From contig NZ_BBYJ01000013.1 in NCBI RefSeq assembly GCF_001528665.1, forward strand, positions 62,001 to 126,000: a stretch of 64,000 bases of DNA, given 5' to 3'. This document shows, piece after piece, positions 33,738 to 41,475 of the stretch. Under the pieces are notes generated by a model. The model was not told where the DNA came from. It did not search any database and saw nothing but the letters and a program-made list of their open reading frames with translations. This DNA is from Microtetraspora malaysiensis. GTDB taxonomy: Bacteria; Actinomycetota; Actinomycetes; Streptosporangiales; Streptosporangiaceae. Positions within the stretch are counted from its first letter, which is position 1; every line of letters starts with the position of its first letter. The position numbers and the translations under genes were made by a program.

Positions 33738-34041
33738 GACCACCGATCGTCTGCTGCCGAGTGATCCGTACCTTGAGCTGGTGATTCACCCTGCCTGTTC
33801 GCGGCGTTCGGTGAGCGTGGTGGCGCGTTTGCCGGTTTTGCCCACGTCGTGCCGGCGGGCGGGGCCCGGTTCTGTTGAGCCCCTGAATCGTCCGGGCCGG
33901 GGATGGGTGAAACGGCTGGACTGAAGTTGACGGGATCCCGCCTGCTCATTGCGATCGGGCGGGATCTTGTCGTTTCAGGGGTTTCCGAATCGGGTTCGCC
34001 CCCGAGTCCCTGGGCCACTGGCCGAAGACCCGACAGATGGC
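33738..34041. other. Intergenic stretch between convergent genes
   Basis: About 300 bp without a gene. It contains a terminator-like hairpin (33934-33966). A minus-strand stretch reads VGKTGKRATTLTERREQAG without start, possibly a fragment of an unidentified protein. Confidence 0.45.
33934..33966. terminator. Terminator-like hairpin
   Basis: GATCCCGCC (33934-33942) pairs with GGCGGGATC (33958-33966), followed by TTGTCGTTT. It lies between the protease and the convergent merR gene, closer to merR. Confidence 0.55.
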
Positions 34042-34449
34042 TCAGGCAGGGACGAGCTCCTGGTCAGCATCGTCAAAGGGGGGATAGCTCTCGCCGGACA
34101 TTCGTTCGGCCGCATCAATGTAGTCGGCAAGGGCGTCACGGGATTGGGCGAGCCTGTCTATCTGATCGTCCAGTCGCTGCAGCCGTGACCGCATCGCGGC
34201 CACCAACTCGGGACACCCAAGCAGCTCCGGGGCCTCTCCGACCGCACAGGGCAGCAGGTACGCGATGTCCTCAGAGGACAAACCAGCACCAAGCAGGTGC
34301 CGGATCTGCTTCACCCGCAGCACAGCCTTCTCGTCGTACTCGCGGTAACCGTTCGCGCCGCGTTCTGCCTCCAGCAGGCCCTGAGCCTCGTAGTAGCGCA
34401 GCTGATGGGCGTTTACGCCCGTCCGACGGCTCAATTCCCCGATCAGCAT
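34042..34449 (-). CDS. MerR-family transcriptional regulator
   Basis: A 135-residue regulator. The winged helix is MLIGELSRRTGVNAHQLRYY then YREYDEKAVLRVKQIRHLLG. The C-terminal dimerisation coiled coil ends in an acidic tail without a Cys-rich metal site, so an organic ligand is more likely than a metal. It is divergent from the imine-reductase-like gene (49 bp between starts), whose promoter has the long spacer usual for MerR targets. Confidence 0.94.
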   Translation of the reverse strand: MLIGELSRRTGVNAHQLRYYEAQGLLEAERGANGYREYDEKAVLRVKQIRHLLGAGLSSEDIAYLLPCAVGEAPELLGCPELVAAMRSRLQRLDDQIDRLAQSRDALADYIDAAERMSGESYPPFDDADQELVPA

Positions 34450-34460
34450 CCAAACCTCAC

Positions 34461-34492
34461 TTGACCTTCACACCGGTATCAACGTTGACGAT
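34461..34492 (+). promoter_or_regulatory. MerR-type long-spacer promoter
   Basis: TTGACC (34461-34466) and GACGAT (34487-34492) are separated by 20 bp, longer than the usual 17, with the partial dyad ACC-TTCACACCGGTATCAA-CGT between them. The ATG of the reductase is 6 bp after the -10, so the mRNA is likely leaderless. Confidence 0.55.
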
Positions 34493-34498
34493 GCTGCC

Positions 34499-35383
34499 AT
34501 GAACCGCAAAACCGATACACCCGTGACAGTCATCGGCCTCGGACTGATGGGCCGGGCACTCGCCGCCGCGTTCCTGAAAGCCGGGCATCCCACAACCGTG
34601 TGGAATCGCACGACCTCCAAGGCCGACCAGCTGGTGGCCGAGGGCGCACGGCTGGCGCCGACGGTTGGCGACGCGCTCAAGGCAGGTTCCCTGACGATCA
34701 TCTGCGTCACCGATTACCCGGCCATGCACGAGCTGCTCGGCGCGAGCGAGAGCGAGCTGGACGGCATGATGTTGATCAACCTGACCTCGGGCGACTCGGC
34801 CCAGGCCCGGGAAGCCGCCCAATGGGCCGAGCAGCGTGGCGCCCATTATCTGGACGGCGCCATCATGGCCATCCCATCGGGGATCGGAACCGCCGAGGCG
34901 GTGATTCTGCACAGCGGGCCGCAGCCGTACTTCGAGGCGCACAAGTCAACGCTCGACGCGCTCGGCACCGTCACCTACCTGGGTGCGGACCATGGACTGG
35001 CGTCCCTGTACGACGTGGCCGGCCTCGCCATGATGTGGAGCGTCCTGAACGCCTGGCTCCAGGGCACGGCCCTGCTCAGGACAGCCGGTGTCGACGCCGC
35101 AACGTATGCGCCGTTCGCGCAGCAGATCGCCGCCGGTGTGGCCGAATGGCTGCCTGGGTACGCCGAGCAGATCGACAGCGGCTCCTTCCCGGCCGAGGTG
35201 TCGGCCCTGGAGACCGACGCGCGGGCGATAACACACCTGATCGAGGAGAGCGAGGCGGTGGGTGTCAACACCGAACTGCCAAAGTTGATCAAGGCGATGG
35301 TCGACCGCTCGATCGCCGCCGGACACGGTGGGGAGCAGTATCCCGTGCTGATCGAAGAATTCAGCAAGCCCCGCAACGACTGA
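34499..35383 (+). CDS. Imine-reductase-like NAD(P)-dependent dehydrogenase
   Basis: A 294-residue protein of the beta-hydroxyacid dehydrogenase superfamily, imine reductase branch. The cofactor motif is VTVIGLGLMGRALAAAFLKA, with WNRTTSKADQL favouring NADPH. The branch-specific NLTSGDSAQAREAAQWAEQR and YLDGAIMAIPSGIGTAEAVI are present. Asp172 in ASLYDVAGLAMMW occupies the catalytic position seen in Asp-type imine reductases. Regulated by the divergent MerR. Confidence 0.88.
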   Translation: MNRKTDTPVTVIGLGLMGRALAAAFLKAGHPTTVWNRTTSKADQLVAEGARLAPTVGDALKAGSLTIICVTDYPAMHELLGASESELDGMMLINLTSGDSAQAREAAQWAEQRGAHYLDGAIMAIPSGIGTAEAVILHSGPQPYFEAHKSTLDALGTVTYLGADHGLASLYDVAGLAMMWSVLNAWLQGTALLRTAGVDAATYAPFAQQIAAGVAEWLPGYAEQIDSGSFPAEVSALETDARAITHLIEESEAVGVNTELPKLIKAMVDRSIAAGHGGEQYPVLIEEFSKPRND

Positions 35384-35611
35384 CCGATCCCGATACCGGG
35401 ATCCAAGCGGTCTCCGGTAAGCCGACTCCGTGCGGGATTCCTGGGAAACGATCACCTCTATCCCGGGAAGCGTTCTTCTAGGGCTTCGACCCACCCCAGC
35501 TCACACTCACTCGCGAACACCCCCGTATGGCGGATTTCGGGGCACCGGCGGGTAGTGTGAGTCTCCCCCGGCGGTCCCGAAGAGCTCAGCGACGACGCCC
35601 CGGGACTCGAT

Positions 35612-36496
35612 TCAGCTCGGCAGCGCCGCCTCAAGCCGCGTCAGCTCCGCTGTGCTCAGCGCGACCTGCCCGGCCTGAGCCGAGTCCTGAATGGAGGCCG
35701 GGCGGCTGGCTCCCGGCACCGGGATCATCACCGGGGATCGGGCCAGCAGCCAGGCCAGGGCGATCCGTTGCGGGCTGACGCCACGCTCGGCGGCGATGTG
35801 GTGGAAGGCGGTGCCCGCCGAGGTCGAGCCGGAGGGGCCGTCGAGGGAGCTGCGGGAGATGCCGCCGAGCGGGCTCCAGGCCAGGAAGGCCAGGCCCAGC
35901 TCGGTGCTCAGCCGCAGCTCGGGCTCACTGTCGCGGACTGCCGGCGAGTACTGGTTCTGCACGGAGGCGAGCCCATCTCCGAGGATCGCGTGCGCCTCGC
36001 GGATCTGGACGGTGGTCACGTTGGAGATCCCGGCGGCGCGGATCGTACCGGCGTCGAGCAGCTCGCGCAGTGCGCCGACGGAGTCGGCCCAGGGCACGGC
36101 CGGGTCCGGCTTGTGCAGCTGGTACAGGCCGATGGCCTCGACGCCCAGGCGCTTGGCGGAGGCCTCGGCGGCGCGCTTGAGATGGTCCGGCGTTCCGGTG
36201 ACGGTCCAGCTGCCGTCGCCGGGACGGCCGCGGCCACCCTTGGTGGCCACGAGGACGCCGGAGGTGTCGCCGCCGTAGCGGGCCAGGGCGCGGGCGATGA
36301 GGAGCTCGTTGTGCCCGGCCTCGCCGGCGTGCCAGTGGTAGCTGTCGGCGGTGTCGATGAGCGTGACCCCGGCGTCGAGGGCGGCGTGGACGGTGGCGAT
36401 GGCTCGCTGTTCGTCCGGGCGGTGCTCGATGGACAGCGGCATGGCGCCCAGGCCGACGGCACTGACGGTGGTGTTTCCGATGCTGCGGTACTGCAT
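35612..36496 (-). CDS. Aldo/keto reductase
   Basis: A 294-residue AKR. It starts MQYRSIGNTTVSAVGLGAMP. Catalytic residues: DTADSYHWHAGEAGHNELLI (Asp, Tyr), VATKGGRGRPGDG (Lys) and IGLYQLHKPDPAVP (His), a complete tetrad, unlike the AKR at 20975. The cofactor end is MIPVPGASRPASIQDSA. ATG 36496 was chosen by homology. A gene remnant lies directly upstream. Confidence 0.92.
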   Translation of the reverse strand: MQYRSIGNTTVSAVGLGAMPLSIEHRPDEQRAIATVHAALDAGVTLIDTADSYHWHAGEAGHNELLIARALARYGGDTSGVLVATKGGRGRPGDGSWTVTGTPDHLKRAAEASAKRLGVEAIGLYQLHKPDPAVPWADSVGALRELLDAGTIRAAGISNVTTVQIREAHAILGDGLASVQNQYSPAVRDSEPELRLSTELGLAFLAWSPLGGISRSSLDGPSGSTSAGTAFHHIAAERGVSPQRIALAWLLARSPVMIPVPGASRPASIQDSAQAGQVALSTAELTRLEAALPS

Positions 36497-36510
36497 GGTG
36501 ACGGTGTTCC

Positions 36511-36693
36511 TCAGATGGTGGGGACGGCGGATGCGGCGCGGGCTTCGGCGACGGCGCCGGGCAGCCAGTCGGTGGTGCGGGAAAAGGAGAAGCCCAGACG
36601 CTTGGCGCGGGATCCGCCGATGACGCAGATCTTTTGCCTGCCCCCATCCTGGAGATCTATGGTCATCAGCAGAAGTGCCGACTTGCTGGACAC
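36511..36693 (-). pseudogene. C-terminal remnant, probably of an NAD-dependent epimerase/dehydratase
   Basis: The last 40 codons read GGSRAKRLGFSFSRTTDWLP followed by GAVAEARAASAVPTI. The S-R-A-K-R-L-G-F sequence matches the conserved C-terminal D-x-S-K-A-x-R-x-L-G-F/W segment of extended SDR epimerases. The Rossmann domain is missing; the divergent LysR starts at the break point. Likely the tail of a deleted gene that formed an operon with the aldo/keto reductase. Confidence 0.4.
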
Positions 36694-36709
36694 GTTTTAA
36701 GGAAAACTG

Positions 36710-37621
36710 TTGATCGATGTGCAGCGGCTCCGCGTCCTGCGGGCGGTGGCGGAACACGGCAGCTTCAACCAGGCGGCCACCGCCCTGCGCCTCACCCCCT
36801 CGGCCGTCTCCCAGCACGTGGCCGCCCTGGAGCGCAGCCTCGGCGCCCAGGTCGTGACCCGCAGCACCCGCGGCGTCACCCTCACCCGACCCGGCCAGAT
36901 CATGGTCAGCGCCGCCGAATCGGTCGCCGCCGAGCTCGAACACGCGAAACAGCAGGTCGACCAGCTCAGCACCGGACGCGCCCAGCTCACCATCGCCACC
37001 TTCACCAGCGGCGGCAGACTGCTGCTTCCCGGCGCGTTTGCCCGGTTCACGACCGCCCATCCCGACACCGTGCTCCACGTCAGGGAGAACGAACCCGAAC
37101 ACAGCCTGCCCCTGGTCCGCCAGGGCGCCGTGGACCTCGCGCTCGCCTACCATTTCGACGGCCCGCTGCCCGGACAGCAAGGACAGAGCCACAACCTGCG
37201 GTGGACCCCGCTCATGGAAGACCCACTGCACGTCGTCCTGCCGGAAGGGCATCCACTCGCCGGACGCGACGCGCTCGACCTCGCCGAGCTGGCGGTCGAG
37301 CCCTGGGTGCTCGGCTGCCTCAAGACCGAGGCGTACCTGCGCCGCTACGCCGAGCGCGCCGGCTTCGACCCGGAGATTCGCGGCACGACCTCCGACTACT
37401 TTTTCGCCCGCTCACTCGTCGCCGCGGGCATGGGGATCTCCCTGATCCCCTCCATCGCACTGGTCCCCGAGGTGCCGGGCCTGCGCACCGTCCCGATCGG
37501 GCCGCTGGCTCCGACCCGGCACATCGGCGTCGCCACGATCAGCCGCCGACGCGACCACCCTCAGGTCACGACGCTCATCCAGGCTCTCCATGATCGGGCA
37601 GCGGCGCTGAACGAGGGGTGA
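36710..37621 (+). CDS. LysR-family transcriptional regulator
   Basis: A 303-residue LTTR. The helix-turn-helix is LRVLRAVAEHGSFNQAATAL then RLTPSAVSQHVAALERSLGA. The effector domain includes LTIATFTSGGRLLLPGAFAR and SLVAAGMGISLIPSIALVPE. The start is TTG 36710, with AAGGA 6 nt upstream. It is divergent from the epimerase remnant and aldo/keto reductase, which it probably controlled. Confidence 0.93.
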   Translation: MIDVQRLRVLRAVAEHGSFNQAATALRLTPSAVSQHVAALERSLGAQVVTRSTRGVTLTRPGQIMVSAAESVAAELEHAKQQVDQLSTGRAQLTIATFTSGGRLLLPGAFARFTTAHPDTVLHVRENEPEHSLPLVRQGAVDLALAYHFDGPLPGQQGQSHNLRWTPLMEDPLHVVLPEGHPLAGRDALDLAELAVEPWVLGCLKTEAYLRRYAERAGFDPEIRGTTSDYFFARSLVAAGMGISLIPSIALVPEVPGLRTVPIGPLAPTRHIGVATISRRRDHPQVTTLIQALHDRAAALNEG

Positions 37622-37694
37622 GCACGGGTCTACGTCACGCCCCCCTTCGCGACACCCGCCCGCGAAGGCGATCAGATCGTGGTCACCACGTGGG

Positions 37695-38318
37695 TCAGCG
37701 GGAGACGTCGGCGAAGTAGGCGCGCAGCAGCCGCCGCCCCTGGTCGATCATCGCCGGGTCTCCCTGGCGCGCGGCGCGGAAGGCCAGGGCGAGAGCCACC
37801 GACGTGGCCTCGATCGCGAGCCGCATGACGCGATGCGGGTCGGGCAGCGGGGGCAGACCGGCCTCCTCGACGGCGAAGGCGTAGAGCCGGTCGGCCAGCA
37901 CGTCGCCGCCCTCCTCCGTCTCGCCGTCGGGCAGGAAGGACGGGCCGCCGGGGCGGGTGTCGGCGAAGTCGACCACGGTGAAGCCAGGGACGGTGCGTCG
38001 CATCTCGATCGTCTCCTCGATGACGATCTCGGCCGCCCGGGGCCAGGTGAGCATGGCCTCGTCGGCGGCGCGGCGCCGGAGCCGCTCGATCAGCAACTCC
38101 AGGTTCCGCATGGCGAGCTCGCGCATCATGCCGGGTTTGCCGTCGAAGAACTGGTAGACCGTGCCGCTCGGCACACCGGCGCGGCGGGCGACCTCCGAGG
38201 TGGTGAGGGAATCGAAGCCGACCTCGTCCAGGAGCCCGGCGCAGGCGTCGAGGATCCGCTCGACGCGTTCGATGCTGCGTTTCTGCACCGGCCTGCGACG
38301 GACGCCGTGAATGGTCAA
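37695..38318 (-). CDS. TetR-family repressor of the alpha-galactoside locus
   Basis: About 207 residues. The DNA-binding domain is RILDACAGLLDEVGFDSLTT then SEVARRAGVPSGTVYQFFDG. The C-terminal domain is helical with VIEETIEMRRTVPGFTVVDF. I chose TTG 38318 because GGGGGA precedes it at 6 nt; an upstream ATG at 38357 lies inside the 21-bp operator palindrome and is unlikely. It is divergent from the MFS transporter and probably controls the transporter and both glycosidases. Confidence 0.9.
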   Translation of the reverse strand: MTIHGVRRRPVQKRSIERVERILDACAGLLDEVGFDSLTTSEVARRAGVPSGTVYQFFDGKPGMMRELAMRNLELLIERLRRRAADEAMLTWPRAAEIVIEETIEMRRTVPGFTVVDFADTRPGGPSFLPDGETEEGGDVLADRLYAFAVEEAGLPPLPDPHRVMRLAIEATSVALALAFRAARQGDPAMIDQGRRLLRAYFADVSR

Positions 38319-38339
38319 CGTAGATCCCCCCAGGGTCTT

Positions 38340-38360
38340 AACATGACACCCCGTCATGTT
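38340..38360. promoter_or_regulatory. TetR operator, perfect 21-bp palindrome
   Basis: AACATGAC (38340-38347) and GTCATGTT (38353-38360) are 8-bp arms around ACCCC. It lies between the divergent tetR and MFS genes, 41 bp before the MFS start. Confidence 0.8.
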
Positions 38361-38401
38361 CTAACGTGGCGCCCACTCACCTTAGGACAGGAGGGGCGTC
38401 C

Positions 38402-39718
38402 GTGGCCGATCGGCGCACCACACCCGGATCCGGCACCGGACGCGATGCCGGAGGTGACACAGAGGGCGGCGCCACCGTCCCCGGGGAGCCCGCCCGGAAG
38501 GTCTCCGTCGGCTGGATGTCCCTGCTCGCCATGGTCCAGATGGGGATCGTCATGGCCTCCACCACCGGAGGCCAGATCCTGCTGCCGTCCCACGTGGAAC
38601 GCATCGACCCCCTGCACAAGGAGGCGTCGCTCGCCGTGGTCTTCGCCGCGGGCGCCGTGTTCACCGCCGTCGCCAACCCGGTTTTCGGCGCGCTGTCGGA
38701 CCGCACCGTCGGCCGGTTCGGCCGCCGCCGCCCCTGGATCGTGGCGGGCGCGCTGCTCTGCGCGGCCTCCCTGGTCTTCCTCGGCGGGCAGAACTCGCTG
38801 GGCGGCCTGGTGGCGGGCTGGTGCCTGGCCCAGCTCTCCTTCACCGCGATGATGGCCACGGCCGTGGCGACCGTCCCCGACCAGGTGCCCATCCCGCAGC
38901 GGGGCAAGGTGTCCGCGCTCGCGGGCGTCGGCCAGCTCACCGGGCCGCTGCTCGGCGGGCTGGTCGTGACGATGGCGGTCACCGGGCTGTTCCCCGGCTA
39001 CGTGGCGGTGGCGGCGCTGGTCCTGCTGGCAGTGCTGCCTTTCGGCCTGTTCACCCGCGAGGCGCCGATCCCGCGCTCGCCCGGACGCGGATTCGACCCG
39101 CGCGCCTTCGTCACCGGATTCTGGATCAGCCCGCGCCGCCACCCCGACTTCGCCTGGGCCTGGCTGAGCAGGTTCCTGATCAACCTCACGCTCTCGATGG
39201 GGATCGGCTACCTGCTCTTCTTCCTGCGGGACGCCGTGCGGTACGAGCGGCTCTTCCCCGGCTCCACGGCCGAGCAGGGCGTGCTCGTCCTGGTGACGGT
39301 GTTCACGCTGAGCAGCGTCGCGCCGGGCCTGATCGCGGGATGGCTGTCGGACCGGATCGGGCGCCGCAGGCCCGTCGTCTTCGTGGGCGGCCTGACCATG
39401 GGCGCCTCCGCGCTGGTGCTCACCGTCCTGACGAGCTGGCCGGCCGCCATCGCCGCCGCGGCGCTCCTCGGCGCCGGCACCGGGATGTTCGCGTCGGTGG
39501 ACCAGGCCTTGGTCACCCAGCTGCTGCCCGCCGCCACCGACCGGGCCAAGGACCTCGGGGTGGTGAGCCTGGCCAACTCCGCCGCCAGCGTCCTCGGGCC
39601 GGTGATCGCCGCGCCCCTGGTCACCTCCGCCGGCGGCTACCCCCTGATGTACGGCGTCGCGGCGGCGTCCGCCGCGTGCGGAGCCGTACTCGTCTGGAAG
39701 ATCCGCGGCGTTCGCTAA
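38402..39718 (+). CDS. MFS transporter, sugar (GPH/SLC45-like) type
   Basis: A 438-residue, 12-TM transporter with a hydrophilic N-terminal tail of about 35 residues. The motif A-like loop is FGALSDRTVGRFGRRRPWIV, whose R-R-P-W-I is typical of sucrose/glycoside transporters of the SLC45/GPH group, and GLIAGWLSDRIGRRRPVVFV is the second repeat. GTG 38402 follows GGAGG at 7 nt. It probably takes up oligosaccharides for the two following glycosidases. Confidence 0.9.
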   Translation: MADRRTTPGSGTGRDAGGDTEGGATVPGEPARKVSVGWMSLLAMVQMGIVMASTTGGQILLPSHVERIDPLHKEASLAVVFAAGAVFTAVANPVFGALSDRTVGRFGRRRPWIVAGALLCAASLVFLGGQNSLGGLVAGWCLAQLSFTAMMATAVATVPDQVPIPQRGKVSALAGVGQLTGPLLGGLVVTMAVTGLFPGYVAVAALVLLAVLPFGLFTREAPIPRSPGRGFDPRAFVTGFWISPRRHPDFAWAWLSRFLINLTLSMGIGYLLFFLRDAVRYERLFPGSTAEQGVLVLVTVFTLSSVAPGLIAGWLSDRIGRRRPVVFVGGLTMGASALVLTVLTSWPAAIAAAALLGAGTGMFASVDQALVTQLLPAATDRAKDLGVVSLANSAASVLGPVIAAPLVTSAGGYPLMYGVAAASAACGAVLVWKIRGVR

Positions 39719-39768
39719 CGCACGCGGGAGATCGCTGGAGCACGCGAAAGAAAGGAACGACGCCCAAG

Positions 39769-41451
39769 ATGCCCGAGATGACCGATCCGACGTCCGGCCT
39801 CATGCCCGACCCCACAGCCGGCCCCGCAGCCGGCCCATGGTGGCGTGACGCCGTCGTCTACCAGGTGTATCCGCGCAGCTTCGCCGACGCGGACGGCGAC
39901 GGCGAGGGAGACCTGCGCGGTGTGCGGGCGCGGCTGGACCACCTGGCCGACCTTGGCGTGGACGCCGTCTGGCTCAGCCCGTTCTATCCCTCGCCGATGG
40001 CCGACGGCGGCTACGACGTCGCCGACTATTGCGACGTGGACCCCCGCTACGGCACGCTGGCCGACTTCGACCTCCTCGTGGCCGAGGCGGCGGAGCGCGG
40101 GATCCGGGTGATCGTGGACATCGTGCCCAACCACTGCTCCGCCGCGCATCTCTGGTTCAGGCAGGCGCTGGCGGCACCTCCGGGCAGCCCGGAACGCGAC
40201 CGGTTCATCTTCCGCGACGAACCCAACAACTGGCAGTCGAACTTCGGCGGCCGCGCCTGGACCCGGGTCGCCGACGGCCAGTGGTATCTGCACCTGTTCG
40301 ACTCGGGACAGCCTGACTGGAACTGGCGCAACCCCGACGTGGTGGCGATGTTCGAGCAGGTGCTGCGTTTCTGGCTGGACCGGGGCGTCGCGGGCTTCCG
40401 CATCGACGTGGCCGCCATGCTGTACAAGCAGGAGGGCCTGCCCGACCTGCCGCCCGACCGCCAGATGGCCTACCTCGTCCCGGACGGGTCGCCGGTGCCG
40501 TACGAGCACCAGCCCGAGCTGCTCGACCTCTACCGGTCCTGGCGGAAAATCTTGGACTCCTACCCCGCCGACGCGTTCCCCGGGCCGCGCGGCACAGTGG
40601 CCGAGATCTGGTTCGACGACGCCACCAGGGCGGCGCCGTACCTGGCCGGGGACGGGCTGGCGCAGCTGTTCAACTTCCGGCTGATGCCGGCGCCGTGGTC
40701 CGCGGCGGAGTTCCGCGCGGTCATCGAGGACTCCCACCGGCTCGCCGTCGAGACCGGCGGTTCGGTCCCGTGGGTGCTCGGCAACCACGACGTGCCCCGC
40801 ATGGTGACCCGGTACGGCGTCGACCAGGCCCTCGTCCGCAACCCCACCCCGGACGTGCTGCTCGGCCGGATCGACGTGGACCGCGAGCTGGGGACCCGCC
40901 GGGCCCGCGCGGCGGCGCTGCTGCTGCTCGCGCTGCCGGGCGCCGCCTACATCTACCAGGGCGACGAGCTGGGCCTGCCCGAGCATCTGGCCATCCCGGA
41001 CGACGAGCGCCAGGATCCGATGTTCGAGCGCACGGCCCGGACTTTCATGGGCAGGGACGGCTGCCGCGTGCCGCTCCCCTGGTCCGGCGCCGCCGCGCCG
41101 TACGGCTTCGCCGACCGGCCGGTCCGGACCTGGCTGCCGCAGCCGGGCGACTGGGCGGAGCTGGCGGTCGAACGGCAGCGGGCCGACCCGGGCTCGATCC
41201 TCGCCCTCTACCGGGCCGCGCTGACGGAACGCCGCCGCCATCCCGCACTCGGCGACGGCGACATGATCTGGTTGGACCTCGGCCCCGACGTGCTCGCGTT
41301 CGGGCGTGAGCCGGGCTTCGTCCTCGTCGCCAACCTCGGCGCGGAACCGATCACGTTGCCCGCGCACAACGAGGTGCTGCTCGCCAGCGGACCGCTCGAC
41401 GGCGACCTGCTTCCCGCCGACACCGCGGTGTGGCTGCGGACCGGCGTCTGA
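39769..41451 (+). CDS. GH13 alpha-glucosidase
   Basis: A 560-residue GH13 enzyme of the oligo-1,6-glucosidase / alpha-glucosidase group. Region I is VDIVPNHCS. The nucleophile Asp213 is in GFRIDVAAML, the acid/base Glu279 in TVAEIWFD and the transition-state Asp341 in LGNHDVPRM. It starts WWRDAVVYQVYPRSFADADG after an unstructured 22-residue N-terminus, has no signal peptide and is cytoplasmic. AAAGGA precedes the ATG; an in-frame ATG three codons later is possible. Confidence 0.95.
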   Translation: MPEMTDPTSGLMPDPTAGPAAGPWWRDAVVYQVYPRSFADADGDGEGDLRGVRARLDHLADLGVDAVWLSPFYPSPMADGGYDVADYCDVDPRYGTLADFDLLVAEAAERGIRVIVDIVPNHCSAAHLWFRQALAAPPGSPERDRFIFRDEPNNWQSNFGGRAWTRVADGQWYLHLFDSGQPDWNWRNPDVVAMFEQVLRFWLDRGVAGFRIDVAAMLYKQEGLPDLPPDRQMAYLVPDGSPVPYEHQPELLDLYRSWRKILDSYPADAFPGPRGTVAEIWFDDATRAAPYLAGDGLAQLFNFRLMPAPWSAAEFRAVIEDSHRLAVETGGSVPWVLGNHDVPRMVTRYGVDQALVRNPTPDVLLGRIDVDRELGTRRARAAALLLLALPGAAYIYQGDELGLPEHLAIPDDERQDPMFERTARTFMGRDGCRVPLPWSGAAAPYGFADRPVRTWLPQPGDWAELAVERQRADPGSILALYRAALTERRRHPALGDGDMIWLDLGPDVLAFGREPGFVLVANLGAEPITLPAHNEVLLASGPLDGDLLPADTAVWLRTGV

Positions 41452-41475
41452 CCGCCCCACCACAGGAGAACCACG

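Noticed and set aside
38366-38401. An ATG start 12 codons upstream for the sugar MFS gene.
   Set aside because: The GTG at 38402 has GGAGG at 7 nt, whereas the ATG lies 6 bp after the operator palindrome and has no ribosome site.
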